Part shown: positions 56,034 through 63,693 of the stretch, piece by piece
How the letters are laid out: every line of letters starts with the position of its first letter
How positions within the stretch are numbered: the stretch's first letter is position 1
NCBI RefSeq assembly: GCF_900099705.1
Contig: NZ_LT629695.1
Coordinates: 2,294,001-2,358,000 of the forward strand
From: Agrococcus jejuensis
Lineage (GTDB): Bacteria > Actinomycetota > Actinomycetes > Actinomycetales > Microbacteriaceae
Direction: 5' to 3'
Length of the DNA stretch: 64,000 bases
Made by a program: the position numbers and the translations under genes
Notes under the pieces: model-generated
Told to the model about the DNA's origin: nothing
Seen by the model: only the letters and a program-made list of their open reading frames with translations
Database searches by the model: none

Positions 56034-58037
56034 ATGCTCGCGCCCCACCACGACGGCTCGCCGCTGCACGTCTCGACCCAGCATCCGCAGCTCGGCGACG
56101 CCGTGCGCCTGCGGCTGCGCATCCCCGTCACGCACGAGGAGCCGCTCGAGGTGCTCGTGCGCTCGAATCCCGACCGCGAGCCGTTCTTCAACAAGGCCGT
56201 GCACGTCGGCCGGGTCGACGGCTGGGACTGGTGGGAGGCCGAGGTGCTCGTCGCCAACCCGCTGCACCGGTACCGCTGGCTCGTGCACTACGCCTCCGGC
56301 CTCACGGAGTGGCTGAACCAGGAGGGCGTGCACCGCATCGAGACGCGCGACGACAGCGACTTCGCGCTCGTGGCGCACCCCGCCCCGCCGGCGTGGGCGG
56401 GCGACGGCATCCTGTACCAGGTGTTCCCCGACCGCTTCGGGCGGTCGGCGCAGGCGGATGCGCGCGAGACGCCCGACTGGGCCGTGCCGGCCGCGTGGGG
56501 CGACCCGGTGGTGCCGTACGGCCCCGAGGTGTCGACGCAGTGGTTCGGCGGCGACCTCGCGGGCGTCGAGGAGCACCTCGACCACGTCGTCGAGCTCGGC
56601 GCGACGATCCTGTATCTGACGCCGGTCTTCCCGGCGAGGTCGAACCACCGGTACGACGCGTCGACGTTCGACGCCGTCGACCCGCTGCTCGGCGGCGACG
56701 AGGCGCTGATCTCGCTCGTACGCGCTGCGCACGCCCGCGGGCTCAAGGTCATCGGCGACCTCACCTCGAACCACTCGGGCGACGCGCACGAGTGGTTCCG
56801 CGCCGCGCACCGCAACCCCGGCGCGCCCGAGAGCGACTTCTACTACTTCCTCGACGACGCGAACGAGACGTACGCGTCGTGGCTGGGACACGCATCCCTG
56901 CCGAAGTTCGACTGGTCGAGCCCCGAGCTGCGGCGCCGCTTCATCGAGGGTCCGGACTCCGTCGTCGCGCGGTACCTGCAGGAGCCGTTCGACCTCGACG
57001 GCTGGCGGATCGACGTGGCGAACATGACGGGGCGCCTGGGCGCCGCCGACCACAACGCCGAGGTGCGCCGCACCATCCGGCAGACGATGGTCGACGTCGA
57101 CCCCGACACGCTGCTGCTCGGCGAGTCGACGAACGACGCGACCGACGACTTCCAGGGCGACGCGTGGCACGGCGCCATGACGTACGCCGCGTTCACGCGG
57201 CCCGTGTGGGGCTGGCTGTCGGTGCCGGGCTCGGCGGCGTTCGGCGGCCTCGGCATGGCCCGATCCGTCATCCCGTCGTACACGGGCACCGACGTGCACG
57301 CGCAGCACGTGCGCTTCACCGCCGGCATCCCGTGGCGCACGCGCCTCCACACGATGCAGGCGCTCGACACGCACGACACCCCGCGCTTCGCGACGAACGC
57401 GCTGCCCGGCGCGCACCCCGTGGCGCTGGGCATGTCGGTGACGCTGCCGGGCATCCCGGTCGTGTGGGCGGGCGACGAGCTCGGGCTCACGGGCACGAAC
57501 GGCGAGGAGTCGCGCACGCCGATGCCGTGGGACTCGCTGTCCGAGCACGAGGCCGACCTGACGCGCTACCGCGAGCTGCTGGGGCTGCGACGCTCGCACG
57601 TCGCGCTGCGGTCGGGCGGCATGCGCTGGCTGCACGTGGCCGACGAGGTGCTCGTCTACGTGCGCGAGGCCGAGGAGGGCTCGGTGCTCGCGGTCGCGTC
57701 GCGCGGCTTCTTCGACGTCGTGCTCGACGAGGGCACGCTGCATCTGCACGGCGCCGACCCGCAGCTGCTGTGGGGCGAGGGGCGGGCGGATGCGTTCGGC
57801 CGCGGCGGCGTGCGCCTGACGGGCTCGGGTCCGTCGTTCACGGCGTGGTCGCTGCCCGGCGTGCCGGTGCCCGTGCCGTCGCCGGATGCCGTCGCCGCCG
57901 AGGACGCGGCGCTGCTCGAGAACGCAGCCCAGGACGCCGCCCTCGTGGCCGGCGTGCAGGGCGCCGAGTCGACGGACACGGCGGCGTGGGCGCACGAGCT
58001 GCCGCCCGAGCCGGGAGCGGGGCAGCCCCAGACCTGA
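56034..58037 (+). CDS. Neopullulanase/cyclomaltodextrinase-like glycoside hydrolase (GH13)
   Basis: A 667-residue cytosolic enzyme. An N-terminal beta domain (about 1-110, CBM34-like) precedes the barrel: GILYQVFPDRFGR near 124, LTSNHSGDAHEWF near 240, DGWRIDVANMTG near 322 (nucleophile Asp), LLLGES near 362 (acid/base Glu) and LDTHDTPR near 443 (third Asp). The last 55 residues are an Ala/Glu-rich tail of unknown role. Next to a maltodextrin importer it should open or cleave imported malto-oligosaccharides or cyclodextrins. TAGCGT plus seven bases gives a leaderless promoter of its own. Confidence 0.9.
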   Translation: MLAPHHDGSPLHVSTQHPQLGDAVRLRLRIPVTHEEPLEVLVRSNPDREPFFNKAVHVGRVDGWDWWEAEVLVANPLHRYRWLVHYASGLTEWLNQEGVHRIETRDDSDFALVAHPAPPAWAGDGILYQVFPDRFGRSAQADARETPDWAVPAAWGDPVVPYGPEVSTQWFGGDLAGVEEHLDHVVELGATILYLTPVFPARSNHRYDASTFDAVDPLLGGDEALISLVRAAHARGLKVIGDLTSNHSGDAHEWFRAAHRNPGAPESDFYYFLDDANETYASWLGHASLPKFDWSSPELRRRFIEGPDSVVARYLQEPFDLDGWRIDVANMTGRLGAADHNAEVRRTIRQTMVDVDPDTLLLGESTNDATDDFQGDAWHGAMTYAAFTRPVWGWLSVPGSAAFGGLGMARSVIPSYTGTDVHAQHVRFTAGIPWRTRLHTMQALDTHDTPRFATNALPGAHPVALGMSVTLPGIPVVWAGDELGLTGTNGEESRTPMPWDSLSEHEADLTRYRELLGLRRSHVALRSGGMRWLHVADEVLVYVREAEEGSVLAVASRGFFDVVLDEGTLHLHGADPQLLWGEGRADAFGRGGVRLTGSGPSFTAWSLPGVPVPVPSPDAVAAEDAALLENAAQDAALVAGVQGAESTDTAAWAHELPPEPGAGQPQT

Positions 58038-58055
58038 CGCGCGCCCGTGATGATC

Positions 58056-58219
58056 GGCGACTTCGGCACCGATGAAGTCGCCAATCGCTGGCGGAAGTCG
58101 CCTATCCCCGGATCGCCCAACGTCGATTGGCCACCTTCTGCGGTGATTGGCCACCTTCTGCGATCGATTGGCCACGTCCTGCGACGGCGCGCCGCTCATT
58201 GGTCCACAAGTGGACCAAT
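58056..58219. repeat. Repeat E: palindromes and tandem GATTGGCCACCTTCTGCG units
   Basis: GGCGACTTC / GAAGTCGCC (58056-58064 and 58074-58082) is a perfect hairpin. Three tandem copies of GATTGGCCACNTNCTGCG start at 58125, 58145 and 58166. ATTGGTCCAC / GTGGACCAAT (58198-58207 and 58210-58219) is another perfect hairpin. It occupies the gap between convergent GH13 and epimerase genes. Confidence 0.7.
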
Positions 58220-58258
58220 CGACGCCCGCGGCGACGCCGCCAGCCGAGACTACGAGCC

Positions 58259-59257
58259 TCAGCGCGCCCGCATCCCCGCCCACACGTCGGCGAGCGCACC
58301 GCGCAGCGTCGGATGCCGGAACACGTAGCCGGTCTCGGTCAGCACGCCCGGCAGCACCCACCGCGACTTCAGCACGAGCTCGCTCTCGGTCTGCAGCACC
58401 GCCATCGCCGGCTCGAGCATGAACCGCCAGGCGGGCATCCCGATCGGCATCCCGACCGTCCGCCGCAGCAGCCGCATGAGCTCGGCGTTCGTCACGGGAT
58501 CGGGCGCGGCCATGTTCACGGGGCCGGTGATCTCGGGATGCGCCTCGACGTGCGCGATCGCGCCGACGACGTCGTCGACGTGGATCCACGAGAACCGCTG
58601 CCGCCCAGCGGTGCCGCGGCCGGCCGAGGGCGCCTTCGCGGCGGGGTCGTCCTTCGCGACGCCGATGCCGCGGTAGCGGGTGTGCGGCAGCCACGGCCCG
58701 TCGAACTGCGTGCCGCCGATGCCGAGCCGCGCGAGCCGGAACAGCATCTGCGACGCCGGCCCCTCGGCGCCGATCGCGACCGTGATGCGCATGGGCACGC
58801 GCCGCGTCGCGGGCAGGTCCTCCTCGGCGAGCGCCGCCTCCCATGCGCGCGCCACGTCCTCCATGAATCCCTGCTCGGTGGCCGGGTCGCGCTCGGTGCG
58901 CGGACGATCCGTCGCGTGCGCGTAGGTGCTCGCTGAGGATGCGTTCATCCAGAGCGGCGGGGGAGCGGTGGCGGATGCGATGGCTGCGCCGAGCTCGCGG
59001 GTCGTGTCGATGCGGGAGTCGAGGATCTCGGCGCGATTGGCGTCGGTGTAGCGGCAGTTCACGGAGCGGCCGGCGAGGTTCACGACGAGCGCGGCGCCGT
59101 CGACGAGCCGTGTCACGCCCGAGCGGTCGCCCCAGCGCGCGTCGGCCGAGGATCCGCGGCCGATGGTCGCGACCTCGCGCCCGTCGGCGGCCATGCGGGC
59201 CGCGATGGCCTGGCCGATGAATCCGGATCCTCCAGCGAGCACGACGCGACCAGTCAT
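58259..59257 (-). CDS. TIGR01777-type NAD-dependent epimerase/dehydratase-like protein
   Basis: A 332-residue Rossmann-fold protein. VVLAGGSGFIGQAIAARM (residues 5-22) binds the nucleotide; VVNLAGRSVNCRYTDANRAEILDSR near 58 and the C-terminal DUF1731-like end (EPAMAVLQTESELVLKSRWVLPGVLTETGYVFRHPTL) define the SulA/TIGR01777 epimerase family. The typical Tyr-x-x-x-Lys catalytic pair is not evident, so activity is uncertain. GGAGG precedes the ATG. Confidence 0.88.
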   Translation of the reverse strand: MTGRVVLAGGSGFIGQAIAARMAADGREVATIGRGSSADARWGDRSGVTRLVDGAALVVNLAGRSVNCRYTDANRAEILDSRIDTTRELGAAIASATAPPPLWMNASSASTYAHATDRPRTERDPATEQGFMEDVARAWEAALAEEDLPATRRVPMRITVAIGAEGPASQMLFRLARLGIGGTQFDGPWLPHTRYRGIGVAKDDPAAKAPSAGRGTAGRQRFSWIHVDDVVGAIAHVEAHPEITGPVNMAAPDPVTNAELMRLLRRTVGMPIGMPAWRFMLEPAMAVLQTESELVLKSRWVLPGVLTETGYVFRHPTLRGALADVWAGMRAR

Positions 59258-59375
59258 GCCTCCACTCTGTCGTGCTGCGCGGCACGCCGGGAGCCCCTCG
59301 CCGACGTGACGCGAGCCCTCGCGCCGGTGCTATGATCGTCCGGTTGCCTGCAGCGCTCTCGCGCGGTTCGGCTTC

Positions 59376-59447
<72 letters not shown>

Positions 59448-59485
59448 CGCTCCTGCTTGACGCTTCGTGCTCGGGCGGGCGCAGC

Positions 59486-59559
59486 GGCGGGGTAGCTCAG
59501 CTGGTCAGAGCGCACGACTCATAATCGTGAGGTCGCGGGTTCGAGCCCCGCCCTCGCTA
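59486..59559 (+). tRNA. tRNA-Met (CAT anticodon, elongator type)
   Basis: GGCGGGG pairs with CCTCGCT allowing two G-U pairs; ACGA/TCGT encloses CTCATAA (anticodon CAT); T-loop TTCGAGC. The D-arm GCTCAGCTGGTCAGAGC is elongator-like. The 3' end is followed directly by a terminator and the integrase gene, so this is the probable integration target. Confidence 0.93.
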
Positions 59560-59592
59560 CGAAAGCCCCCGGATCTTCGCGGATCCGGGGGC
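59520..59592. other. Probable left attachment site (attL) of the integrative element
   Basis: The 3' half of tRNA-Met and the adjoining terminator border a tyrosine-recombinase gene transcribed toward the tRNA, the standard arrangement for tRNA-targeted elements. The exact core cannot be delimited because attR is outside the window. Confidence 0.5.
59565..59592 (+). terminator. Terminator after tRNA-Met
   Basis: GCCCCCGGATC (59565-59575) pairs with GATCCGGGGGC (59582-59592) around a six-base loop, followed by ATTCTTC. It ends the tRNA-Thr/tRNA-Met transcript. Confidence 0.8.
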
Positions 59593-59639
59593 ATTCTTCA
59601 TGTTCGGGGGTAGTGCCATCCCGCACAAACCCCGCAGAT

Positions 59640-60779
59640 TCACTTTGGCGACAGCGCCTCACCGAGCGCGGCAGCTGCGCGCGTCGAGTCCGACCGCTTC
59701 GCCATGTACACGTCCTGCGTCATCGACGGCTGCTCGTGACCGAGGTACTCGGCGATGTCGCGTGCCGACAGGCCGGCACGGTCGAGGGCCGTGGCGACCG
59801 TCTTCCGAAACGAGTGAGTCGTGACGGTCGGGAACCCGAGTCGGTCGCGGGCCTCGGCCCAGTCTCGTGACGTGTTCCGCGGGTCGCGCAGGTTGCCCAG
59901 CACGGTCGGGAACACGAGCGACGAGCCGTGCAGCGTGCCGCGGATCCTTCGATCTCCGAGGCGGCCGGCGAGCGATTGGGGGAGCGTGATGGTGCGCTGG
60001 CCAGCCTTCGTCTTCGTGTGCTCCTGCCGGATGAGTCCCTGGCCGCGAGCGCGCACGACATTCGCGCGGATCGTCACGGTGCCGGCGGCCAAGTCCACAT
60101 CGCGCCAGTCGAGGCCACACGCCTCGCTCACGCGCGCGCCCGTGCCCGCGAGGAACACGATCAGGTCGGCGACGTCGAGCTGCCGCAGACGTTCGTCCGC
60201 GATGACGCGCTCGACGAGCACGGGCAGATCCGCGAGGGGAATGGCCTCAGCACCGCCGCGCTCGGGTCGCGCGATCGCCTCGAGGTCTCGAACCGGGTTC
60301 GTTCGCAGGCTGCCCGACCGCACTGCGAGGCCGAGCATCCCGCTCAGCACGCTCTTGCACGCCTTCGCGGCGCCAGGCCCACTCTCGGCCTGCACCGACA
60401 GCAGGAAGCGCTGCAGGCGGTCGACCGTGGCCTCGCCGACTGACACCCGGCCGACGCGCGGCCGGACGTGGTGGTCGATCGTCTGCCGGTATGTGTCGAT
60501 GGAACGAGGGGCGAGGTTCACCTTCGACGCGAGGAACCTGTCGGCGAGCTCATCGAGCGTCGTCGTGCGCGTCAGATCCGCAGTCGTCGACTCGGCGATC
60601 GTCGCCACGGCCTGCAGGAGCGCCGCCCTCGCCTTCGCCTTGGACGTCGCGAAGCGCTCGAGCTGCCTCAGGCTTCCGTCGTCGAATCGGAAGCGCGTGC
60701 GCGCCCGCCAGCGCTTCGGCGCGACCTCGACTGCGCTGATCGCGCCGTAGGTGCCGATCGGCGTCCTAGGCCGAGCCAT
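59640..60779 (-). CDS. Tyrosine recombinase (phage-type integrase)
   Basis: A 379-residue integrase. An N-terminal AP2-like arm-binding region (about 1-55), a SAM-like core-binding domain (about 75-160, TLDELADRFLASKV...IDTYRQTIDHHV) and the catalytic domain follow in order. The active-site residues are visible: Arg in GTGARVSEACGLDW near 211, His and Arg in THSFRKTVATAL near 322, His in YLGHEQPSM near 347 and the Tyr of DVYMAKR near 357. It overlaps the repressor gene by 14 bases and lies beside tRNA-Met. It would integrate and, with the excisionase, excise the element. Confidence 0.93.
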   Translation of the reverse strand: MARPRTPIGTYGAISAVEVAPKRWRARTRFRFDDGSLRQLERFATSKAKARAALLQAVATIAESTTADLTRTTTLDELADRFLASKVNLAPRSIDTYRQTIDHHVRPRVGRVSVGEATVDRLQRFLLSVQAESGPGAAKACKSVLSGMLGLAVRSGSLRTNPVRDLEAIARPERGGAEAIPLADLPVLVERVIADERLRQLDVADLIVFLAGTGARVSEACGLDWRDVDLAAGTVTIRANVVRARGQGLIRQEHTKTKAGQRTITLPQSLAGRLGDRRIRGTLHGSSLVFPTVLGNLRDPRNTSRDWAEARDRLGFPTVTTHSFRKTVATALDRAGLSARDIAEYLGHEQPSMTQDVYMAKRSDSTRAAAALGEALSPK

Positions 60780-61320
60780 CGTCGCCCTCGTACAAGGGAT
60801 CGGGCTTCTCTCCTGGGGCCAGCGGGGGAGACGGGAATCGGCGATCGATCTCGAGCATCCGATGGTTGATGTCCGCGTCGACCTCGAGCCACCACGGATA
60901 TGACCGCAGCTGGAAGTCGCGCGTCGCGTTCGCGACGTCGGAGAAGTCGTTCGAGCTCGCTTCACCTAGTGGAGCGACGCCCAGCGCCCAGCGCCAGACA
61001 TCGAGAGCAGGGACCTGCGTGCCGATCGTGTCGGTGTCGATGTAGTCCGCCCAGCGCTGAGTGAACGGCAGGAGCAGCGAGAGCGGGGACACGTCGAGGG
61101 CGAGGGCCAAGGCGAGCAGGTCGTCGACGTCGACCTTCCGCTGGCCGCTCTCGATGCGCCCGATGCTCGAGACGGGAATGGGTCGGCCGCGGTCAGTGAG
61201 GACACGCGAGAGGTCGTGCTGCGTCCACTCGAGGCTCTCGCGGACGCGTCGAACACGATCGCCCACCGTCTTGCCGGCGGGCCCGATGTCGTTGCCCCGG
61301 ACACGATCTCTCTCTTGCAT
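60766..61320 (-). CDS. XRE-family repressor of the integrative element
   Basis: A 184-residue regulator. VGDRVRRVRESLEWTQHDLSRVLTDRGRPIPVSSIGRIESGQRKVDVDDLLALALAL (about 19-75) is a complete Cro/CI-type helix-turn-helix. The C-terminal part is not a LexA-like protease, so induction may not use RecA-driven self-cleavage. It is divergent from the excisionase gene with twin GTTCTAACGCAAGT sites between. TAGCCT plus seven bases precedes its ATG, so its message is leaderless, like lambda cI from PRM. The integrase is probably co-transcribed. Confidence 0.85.
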   Translation of the reverse strand: MQERDRVRGNDIGPAGKTVGDRVRRVRESLEWTQHDLSRVLTDRGRPIPVSSIGRIESGQRKVDVDDLLALALALDVSPLSLLLPFTQRWADYIDTDTIGTQVPALDVWRWALGVAPLGEASSNDFSDVANATRDFQLRSYPWWLEVDADINHRMLEIDRRFPSPPLAPGEKPDPLYEGDDGSA

Positions 61321-61327
61321 ACGGATG

Positions 61328-61378
61328 AGGCTAGTTGAGTTCTAACGCAAGTGCGAGTACCTTCGTTCTAACGCAAGT
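61328..61378. promoter_or_regulatory. Lysogeny-type switch: divergent promoters and twin operators
   Basis: GTTCTAACGCAAGT occurs at 61339-61352 and again, identical and in the same orientation, at 61365-61378. The rightward promoter reads TTGAGT (61335-61340), 17 bases, TACCTT (61358-61363), so the first site lies between -35 and -10 and the second at the start of transcription. The leftward -10 is TAGCCT on the minus strand (61328-61333). A repressor on these sites would shut the rightward promoter. Confidence 0.65.
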
Positions 61379-61402
61379 CCATCGATTGGAAGGCAGGTCT
61401 CG

Positions 61403-61606
61403 ATGAAGATCGAGGATCTCCCCGAGCTCGCGACGCGGCAGGACCTGGCTGCGCTCACGGGCATCTCTGTGCCGACGTTCGCTCGCTGGGCAACGGCCGG
61501 CCGAGGCGAGGGGCCGCGGGTCACGAAGCTCGGCCACGCCTCGCGGTACAGGAAGGCGGACGTCGTCGAGTGGCTCGACGGAAGCCGCCAGGCGGCCTCC
61601 GCGTGA
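61403..61606 (+). CDS. Excisionase-type MerR-like DNA-binding protein
   Basis: A 67-residue protein: LATRQDLAALTGISVPTFARWATAGRGEGPRVTKLGHASRYRKADVVEWLDG, a winged helix of the excisionase/AlpA/HTH_17 kind. It is the first gene of the rightward operon. Such proteins direct excision or act as activators in satellites (AlpA). GGAAGG lies about nine bases before the ATG. An additional regulatory role is plausible. Confidence 0.82.
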   Translation: MKIEDLPELATRQDLAALTGISVPTFARWATAGRGEGPRVTKLGHASRYRKADVVEWLDGSRQAASA

Positions 61607-61623
61607 GCCCGCGCAAGAAGAAG

Positions 61624-61654
61624 GCCCGGCTCGCTGGTGCAACAGCGGCCGGGC
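61624..61654 (+). other. Stem-loop between excisionase and the next gene
   Basis: GCCCGGC (61624-61630) pairs with GCCGGGC (61648-61654), and CGCTG (61632-61636) with CAGCG (61643-61647), leaving a six-base loop. It is a strong 12-pair hairpin with one bulge after AAGAAGAAG. It may attenuate transcription into the replication-type genes. Confidence 0.5.
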
Positions 61655-61686
61655 ATCAGTCCAAGCCTCAGGAGGCGATTCAGACC

Positions 61687-62349
61687 ATGACCATCGTATC
61701 CAACACCACCCGCAAGGCACCAGAGAGCGCGACGCGTCTCGTCGGTCCCGGCTTCAAGGTCGAGAGCGCGCGCCACGCGACCGAGCAGCCGCGGGTCGTG
61801 CGCACCTCCGACACCGAGCGGGTCACTCGTGTCGGCTTCATCTACGGCGACTTCCTCACGCGCACGCTCCGCGCCGTCGCGTTCGGTTCGCACGAGCACT
61901 ACGTGACCGACGTCGCGAACGACATCAGCAAGGGCCTCATGGCTGTCGAGTGGCGGCTGCAGGAGCTCGCGATCGGTGGCGAGTCGATCGGCGCCCGCCC
62001 TTTCGTCGACGTGGGCTTCATCGAAGACGGCGGGATCTGCGCCGAGCCGGCCTGCGTCGACCATGGCACGTTCGAGCCGTTCGACCGCGATGAGGACCGC
62101 CACCACCGTTCGGACTTCGGCGAGCGCTGCTACCTGTCGAAGATCGGCGACGAGCCGTGGTCGCTGATCGTGACCTCCGACGACGTCACCGGCCAGGCCG
62201 CGATGCAGTCGTTCGCTGACGACGTGCAGCGCGCGGTCACGCGTGCCAACGTGCTCAACCAGGGCCTGCGCTGGCGCTGCGATACCTGCTGGGGCAGCCC
62301 CGACGAGGGCCACTGCATCGAGTGCGGCGCGGTCGCGAGGGCGGCGTGA
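61687..62349 (+). CDS. Element protein with C-terminal zinc ribbon, unknown function
   Basis: About 220 residues from ATG 61687, chosen because GGAGG lies 11 bases upstream; the frame is open from GTG 61603, which would overlap the excisionase stop by four bases. A middle region has VGFIYGDFLTRTLRAVAFG and VTDVANDISKGLMAVEWRLQELA. CAEPACVDHG lies near residue 115 and the end is WRCDTCWGSPDEGHCIECG, a probable zinc ribbon. Between the excisionase and a replication-type gene it may act in DNA replication or expression of the element; I do not recognise a family. Confidence 0.5.
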   Translation: MTIVSNTTRKAPESATRLVGPGFKVESARHATEQPRVVRTSDTERVTRVGFIYGDFLTRTLRAVAFGSHEHYVTDVANDISKGLMAVEWRLQELAIGGESIGARPFVDVGFIEDGGICAEPACVDHGTFEPFDRDEDRHHRSDFGERCYLSKIGDEPWSLIVTSDDVTGQAAMQSFADDVQRAVTRANVLNQGLRWRCDTCWGSPDEGHCIECGAVARAA

Positions 62350-62356
62350 CCGACGC

Positions 62357-62914
62357 ATGAGCTGGACCCGACTCGACGACAGCTGGACCGAGCGTCAGGA
62401 CATCACCGACCTCACGTTCGAGGATCGGTGGCACTACCTCGGCATCATCCAGTTCTGCTCGCGCACCGACCTCGTCGACGGGGTCGTGCGCGCAGTCGAC
62501 GCGCGTCGAGCATCCGACCACCCGAACCCGGCCGCGGCGGTCGAGCGACTCGTCGCGGCCGGGCTACTCGAGGAGGTCGTGCGCGGCGTCCGCGTGAAGC
62601 AGATCGACCAGCATCTCCCCGCGCCGCACGTCCGGCGCCAGACCGAGCAAGCCAAGATCCGCAAGCGCCGCGAGCGCGCCCACCGCGCAGGCGACCACAG
62701 CCTGTGCAGCCCCGAGCGCTGCGAAGCCCTCGGAGCCCCCGCTCGTGACGTCACGCAAGAAGTCACGCCCCATGTCACGCGTGACGTCGGGACGGGACGG
62801 GACGGGACGGGCCTGGACGAACACCCACCTGCACACGCGCACGCGCGAGAGCACCCCGGCTGGCCAACAGCGGTCCCCGGGCAGAGAGAAGACGAGGAGC
62901 CGTGGAGCGCATGA
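62357..62914 (+). CDS. Replisome-organiser-like element protein (putative)
   Basis: A 185-residue protein. SWTRLDDSWTERQDITDLTFEDRWHYLGIIQFCSRTDLVDGVV at the start resembles the N-terminal winged-helix region of phage replication initiators/replisome organisers. A basic helix (RRQTEQAKIRKRRERAHRAG) follows, then RDVTQEVTPHVTRDV and a low-complexity tail encoded partly by GGGAC pentamers. Such tails are common in small replication proteins of actinophages. No primase or helicase motif. The assignment rests on pattern memory and position. Confidence 0.45.
   Translation: MSWTRLDDSWTERQDITDLTFEDRWHYLGIIQFCSRTDLVDGVVRAVDARRASDHPNPAAAVERLVAAGLLEEVVRGVRVKQIDQHLPAPHVRRQTEQAKIRKRRERAHRAGDHSLCSPERCEALGAPARDVTQEVTPHVTRDVGTGRDGTGLDEHPPAHAHAREHPGWPTAVPGQREDEEPWSA
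62789..62811 (+). repeat. GGGAC pentanucleotide tract inside the replication-type gene
   Basis: Four consecutive GGGAC units and a partial fifth. Because five is not a multiple of three, gain or loss of one unit would change the reading frame of the C-terminal tail. Confidence 0.8.
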
Positions 62915-63120
62915 AGACCATCACCCTGACCGTGCCCGACCGCATGGCCGAACGACTCGAGGGCGCCGACTGGACGATCAGCGTCGGCCAAGGCGTGCGC
63001 GTGCCGATCGTGCTGCGCGACTTCGAGGCCCGACTGCGCGACGCGCTCGGCGTGAACCGTCGAGCACGACGCCGGCAGCGACAGCGCTACGTGCTCGGCG
63101 ACGCGGAGAGGCAGCGGTGA
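62911..63120 (+). CDS. Small basic element protein
   Basis: A 69-residue protein: TITLTVPDRMAERLEGADWTISVGQGVRVPIVLRDFEARLRDALG, then an Arg-rich end (RRARRRQRQRY). The start could be a ribbon-helix-helix-like strand and helix, but I do not recognise it firmly. It overlaps the previous gene by four bases (ATGA) and the next by four. Confidence 0.45.
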   Translation: MKTITLTVPDRMAERLEGADWTISVGQGVRVPIVLRDFEARLRDALGVNRRARRRQRQRYVLGDAERQR

Positions 63121-63350
63121 CGGTCATGGAGCATCCGCGCCTCGCTGTGATCGGCGAGCAGGTGACCGCGAAGGGTCTGCCGGGCGTCTTCGAGCTCGTC
63201 GGCTTCCAGCAGGTCGACGACGAGCGCCGAGCCGTTCTCGTGCGGCCTGGGGACGTGTGGCTCGCGCCGCCGTCGACGCTCGCGCCGCACGAGCCCGGCA
63301 CGCCGTCGCCCACCGGCTGGGCAACCGTCCGGCCAGGGAAGGCATCGTGA
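63117..63350 (+). CDS. Small element protein of unknown function
   Basis: A 77-residue, beta-rich protein from GTG 63117 (ATG 63126 is an alternative). LPGVFELVGFQQVDDERRAVLVRPGDVWLAPPSTLAPHEPGTP suggests a small SH3-like or adapter fold. It is coupled to the upstream gene by a GTGA overlap. No family recognised. Confidence 0.4.
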   Translation: MTVMEHPRLAVIGEQVTAKGLPGVFELVGFQQVDDERRAVLVRPGDVWLAPPSTLAPHEPGTPSPTGWATVRPGKAS

Positions 63351-63354
63351 GCAC

Positions 63355-63693
63355 ATGACGAACGACACCGGCCCGAACGACGCATCCGCGATGGCGCTCA
63401 CCGCCTCGTCCTGGGTGCGCGACCACATCGCATCACTGCTCGTCGACAAGATGCTCGTCACCGCGAACAGCATCGAGGTCGCCGTGACCGACATGGAGAG
63501 CCGCGACCCCGACGTGCGCCACTACGCCATCGCGCTCTACCTCACCGCGGCGCTGCAGGAAGCGACCGACTACCTGCTCGCCGCGCACGGCGGGGACCGA
63601 GCCAGAGCGCTCGAGGCCCTGCAGAAGCGTCACATCGACGCGACCATCACCCAGCTCGGCGACACCCTCGTCGACGACCCGGAGGAACCATGA
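63355..63693 (+). CDS. Element protein of unknown function, helical
   Basis: A 112-residue, mostly helical protein (ALTASSWVRDHIASLLVDKMLVTANSIEVAVTDMESRDPDVRHYAIALYLTAALQEATDYLLAAHGG). No signal or membrane segment. It lies four bases after the previous gene and overlaps the next by four. Its position before a possible scaffold gene might indicate a morphogenesis or packaging accessory role, but this is not supported by motif. Confidence 0.4.
   Translation: MTNDTGPNDASAMALTASSWVRDHIASLLVDKMLVTANSIEVAVTDMESRDPDVRHYAIALYLTAALQEATDYLLAAHGGDRARALEALQKRHIDATITQLGDTLVDDPEEP

Noticed and set aside
58125..58184. Possible mini CRISPR array
   Set aside because: The three units are about 20 bases and directly adjacent without unique spacers, and no cas genes are nearby.
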